A DNA stretch of 15,382 nt from contig CAJBBC010000086.1 of NCBI GenBank assembly GCA_903951185.1, positions 1 to 15,382 on the forward strand. The letters are read 5' to 3'. Under the pieces are notes generated by a model. That model was not told where the DNA came from. It saw nothing but the letters and a program-made list of their open reading frames with translations, and searched no databases. A program made the translations under genes and the position numbers. This DNA comes from an uncultured Actinomycetes bacterium (lineage in GTDB: Bacteria > Actinomycetota > Actinomycetes > S36-B12 > UBA5976). Shown here in pieces: positions 14,299-15,382 of the stretch; the first letter of the stretch is position 1; each line of letters starts with the position of its first letter.

Positions 14299-14381
14299 CC
14301 CCTCGCGTACCCGACAGAGCCTGCTTATCCTTGCTACCTTCCGGTCCTGGGGAGGTTCACAGGGTGACGCCACGCGAGGGG
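14299..14381 (-). ncRNA. ffs: Signal recognition particle RNA (small bacterial 4.5S type)
   Basis: On the minus strand the transcript starts CCCCTCGCGT and ends ACGCGAGGGG, which pair perfectly over 10 bp to close the molecule. The centre contains the conserved Ffh-binding helix: CCAGGACC, the GGAA tetraloop, then GGTAGCAAGGATAAGC with the AGCA/asymmetric-loop sequence typical of SRP RNA. The length of about 83 bases between closing-stem ends suits the small form. It guides co-translational targeting of membrane proteins with Ffh. The position directly upstream of dnaX is the usual actinobacterial one. True ends may extend one to three bases. No T-rich terminator follows; processing or read-through into dnaX is possible. 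Confidence 0.93.
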
Positions 14382-14390
14382 CTTACTGAA

Positions 14391-14396
14391 ATTCTA
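14391..14396 (-). promoter_or_regulatory. -10 element TAGAAT of the SRP RNA gene
   Basis: TAGAAT ends 9 bases before the first base of the SRP RNA closing stem, so transcription would begin within one to three bases of the mature 5' end. TTGCTT lies upstream with a short spacer of 14 bases; no better -35 is seen. The promoter sits in the 35-bp gap after the ProC-like gene. Confidence 0.5.
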
Positions 14397-14416
14397 GTTT
14401 GGAAATTTGTAAGCAA

Positions 14417-15220
14417 TTACTTCTTGTTTTTAAGCCCTGGAATAAAAACGTTAATTAAATAATCGAGTTGCTCGCTGACTTTGGCCGGCCACTTCGCCTT
14501 TTCCAGATTCGTTCGGACAGATTCGTTAAGCCCACCAGGTGTTTCATGGGCAACTGGTAAATGTTTAAGTTCGCTTGGCGCGGTCTTAGCTGCAATCGCG
14601 CCAAGCCCTTCGTTGAGCGAAGTTACATATTTTGCAGCTAAATCAAACTCAATCCCTTGTTTTGTGAACCAATCGATAATTTCATTTTGCAAAGTAAAGT
14701 ACGTCGACATAGTTGCTGAACCAGCACTGAAGATTTTAATTTGATTTTCGTCATTTAATTCAACGAGTTCGCCTAGACCGCTGAAAACTTGAGCGAGCTC
14801 TGAAATTGGAGGACAAATTAATAGTGGACCTTTGTGTAATTCGATTGGCGGTAGGGGGATTAACTGGGCGACTTTAGTTGCCGGTGAAACTAATTTAGTG
14901 ATTTCAGAAGGTGGCCGACCAGCAATAAAGCTCGCCACTACATGGTCTGGGCGAAAATTAAGTTGGCTAAGTACTTCATCTACTTGTTTTGGTAGCACGC
15001 TAAGTACAACAATGTCGCTGGCATCAATCACAGCTTGATTGGTTTCTAGTTTTGTGCAGTTCGCATACTTACTTACTAACGCATCAGCTCGATGAGTTGA
15101 ACGCGGTGATAAGTAAAAAGTATGTGTTGAATTGGTTGAACTTTGGATTGCATCAATAACATTAACCGCAATTGCGCCAACACCTAAGATTCCTATTCGC
15201 ATAAGTCGATTGTCTCGCAT
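14417..15220 (-). CDS. ProC-like NAD(P)-binding protein (divergent pyrroline-5-carboxylate reductase family)
   Basis: The 267-residue protein starts with a Rossmann strand and glycine loop RIGILGVGAIAVNVIDAI (8-25) and continues with strands DIVVLSVLPKQVDEVL (69-84) and HVVASFIAGR. Near the end, ETPGGLNESV (226-235) corresponds to the SPGGTT helix-dimer region of pyrroline-5-carboxylate reductases. However, the substrate segment usually reading PNTP is PLPPIELHKGP here, so proline synthesis is not assured and another imine or keto substrate is likely. The gene stands alone, divergent from tRNA-Ser and followed by the SRP RNA gene. The start may be ATG 15218-15220 or the internal ATG 15200-15202 directly before the Rossmann strand; neither has a strong ribosome site. 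Confidence 0.82.
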   Translation of the reverse strand: MRDNRLMRIGILGVGAIAVNVIDAIQSSTNSTHTFYLSPRSTHRADALVSKYANCTKLETNQAVIDASDIVVLSVLPKQVDEVLSQLNFRPDHVVASFIAGRPPSEITKLVSPATKVAQLIPLPPIELHKGPLLICPPISELAQVFSGLGELVELNDENQIKIFSAGSATMSTYFTLQNEIIDWFTKQGIEFDLAAKYVTSLNEGLGAIAAKTAPSELKHLPVAHETPGGLNESVRTNLEKAKWPAKVSEQLDYLINVFIPGLKNKK

Positions 15221-15254
15221 AGTTATGAATTAGCGTCCACTATCTATTTACAGG

Positions 15255-15260
15255 TAGGGT
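15255..15260 (+). promoter_or_regulatory. -10-like TAGGGT of tRNA-Ser
   Basis: TAGGGT lies 7 bases before the first base of the tRNA acceptor stem, placing transcription start at or next to the mature 5' end. The -35 region has no TTGACA-like match. Prediction by pattern and spacing only. Confidence 0.35.
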
Positions 15261-15267
15261 CTTTCAC

Positions 15268-15355
15268 GGAGGATTCGCCTAGTGGCCTATGGCGCTCGCT
15301 TGGAAAGCGAGTTGGGTGCAAGCCCTCAGGGGTTCAAATCCCCTATCCTCCGCCA
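15268..15355 (+). tRNA. tRNA-Ser (anticodon GGA), CCA encoded
   Basis: All arms fold: acceptor GGAGGAT (15268-15274) with ATCCTCC (15345-15351); anticodon stem CTCGC (15295-15299) with GCGAG (15307-15311) around loop TTGGAAA, anticodon GGA at 15302-15304; T stem AGGGG/CCCCT around TTCAAAT. The long variable arm (about 15312-15327) is the class II form expected of serine tRNAs. Discriminator G15352 is followed by encoded CCA. Reads UCC and UCU codons. The location near the SRP RNA gene and dnaX is common in actinobacteria. Confidence 0.97.
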
Positions 15356-15382
15356 GATTTAGCTGACTACCGAATCCTTACA

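Noticed and set aside
1..15382. Search by eye for CRISPR arrays, insertion sequences, phage genes, toxin-antitoxin or defence genes
   Set aside because: None seen; the only notable repeat is the clpC domain duplication and all confident genes are housekeeping.

Overview
The window looks like chromosomal housekeeping DNA from a streamlined, low-GC actinobacterium. By eye the GC content is in the low 40s percent. Intergenic gaps are mostly 2 to 70 bases, and neighbouring genes often overlap by 4 to 8 bases. The actinobacterial assignment rests on protein character (ClpC, DnaX, Asd, LysC and RecR all read as actinobacterial) and on gene order. From memory, the left block matches the Mycobacterium order Rv3603c-panC-panD-coaX-lysS-lsr2-clpC1. 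The right block matches the asd-ask ... recR ... dnaX-SRP RNA neighbourhood. Freshwater planktonic lineages of the Nanopelagicales (acI) type would fit, but I cannot fix the genus from sequence alone.

Left block (1-6344, all minus strand): a DUF2520 Rossmann protein, panC, coaX and lysS form a tight run with 4-base overlap, 3-base and 13-base gaps. After a 251-base gap comes clpC, whose 3' end is cut off by the window edge. panC and coaX supply pantothenate and phosphopantothenate for coenzyme A. lysS charges tRNA-Lys. clpC is the AAA+ unfoldase of the Clp protease. The panD and lsr2 genes expected inside this cluster are absent from it. The gap upstream of clpC holds a perfect dyad that fits the ClgR operator consensus.

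Middle (6388-9436): three genes of less certain role. A stand-alone NuoD-like protein (plus) converges on an acidic hypothetical protein (minus). The latter is divergent from a membrane-anchored YkuE-type metallophosphoesterase (plus).

Right block (9429-14381, minus strand): the SRP RNA gene, then dnaX and recR (replication and repair), then lysC and asd (the first two dedicated steps of the aspartate pathway to lysine, threonine, methionine and diaminopimelate). lysC carries a strong in-frame internal Shine-Dalgarno and ATG that would produce a separate 172-residue regulatory beta subunit. At the right edge are a ProC-like NAD(P)-binding protein (minus) and a complete tRNA-Ser(GGA) (plus).

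Nothing here looks like a mobile element, CRISPR array, phage or defence system. The items most worth a second look are the orphan NuoD paralogue with a Trp at the quinone-ligand Tyr position, the lysC internal start, the ClgR-like box, the recurrent short-leader/leaderless -10 signature, and a dyad sitting on the DUF2520 promoter.
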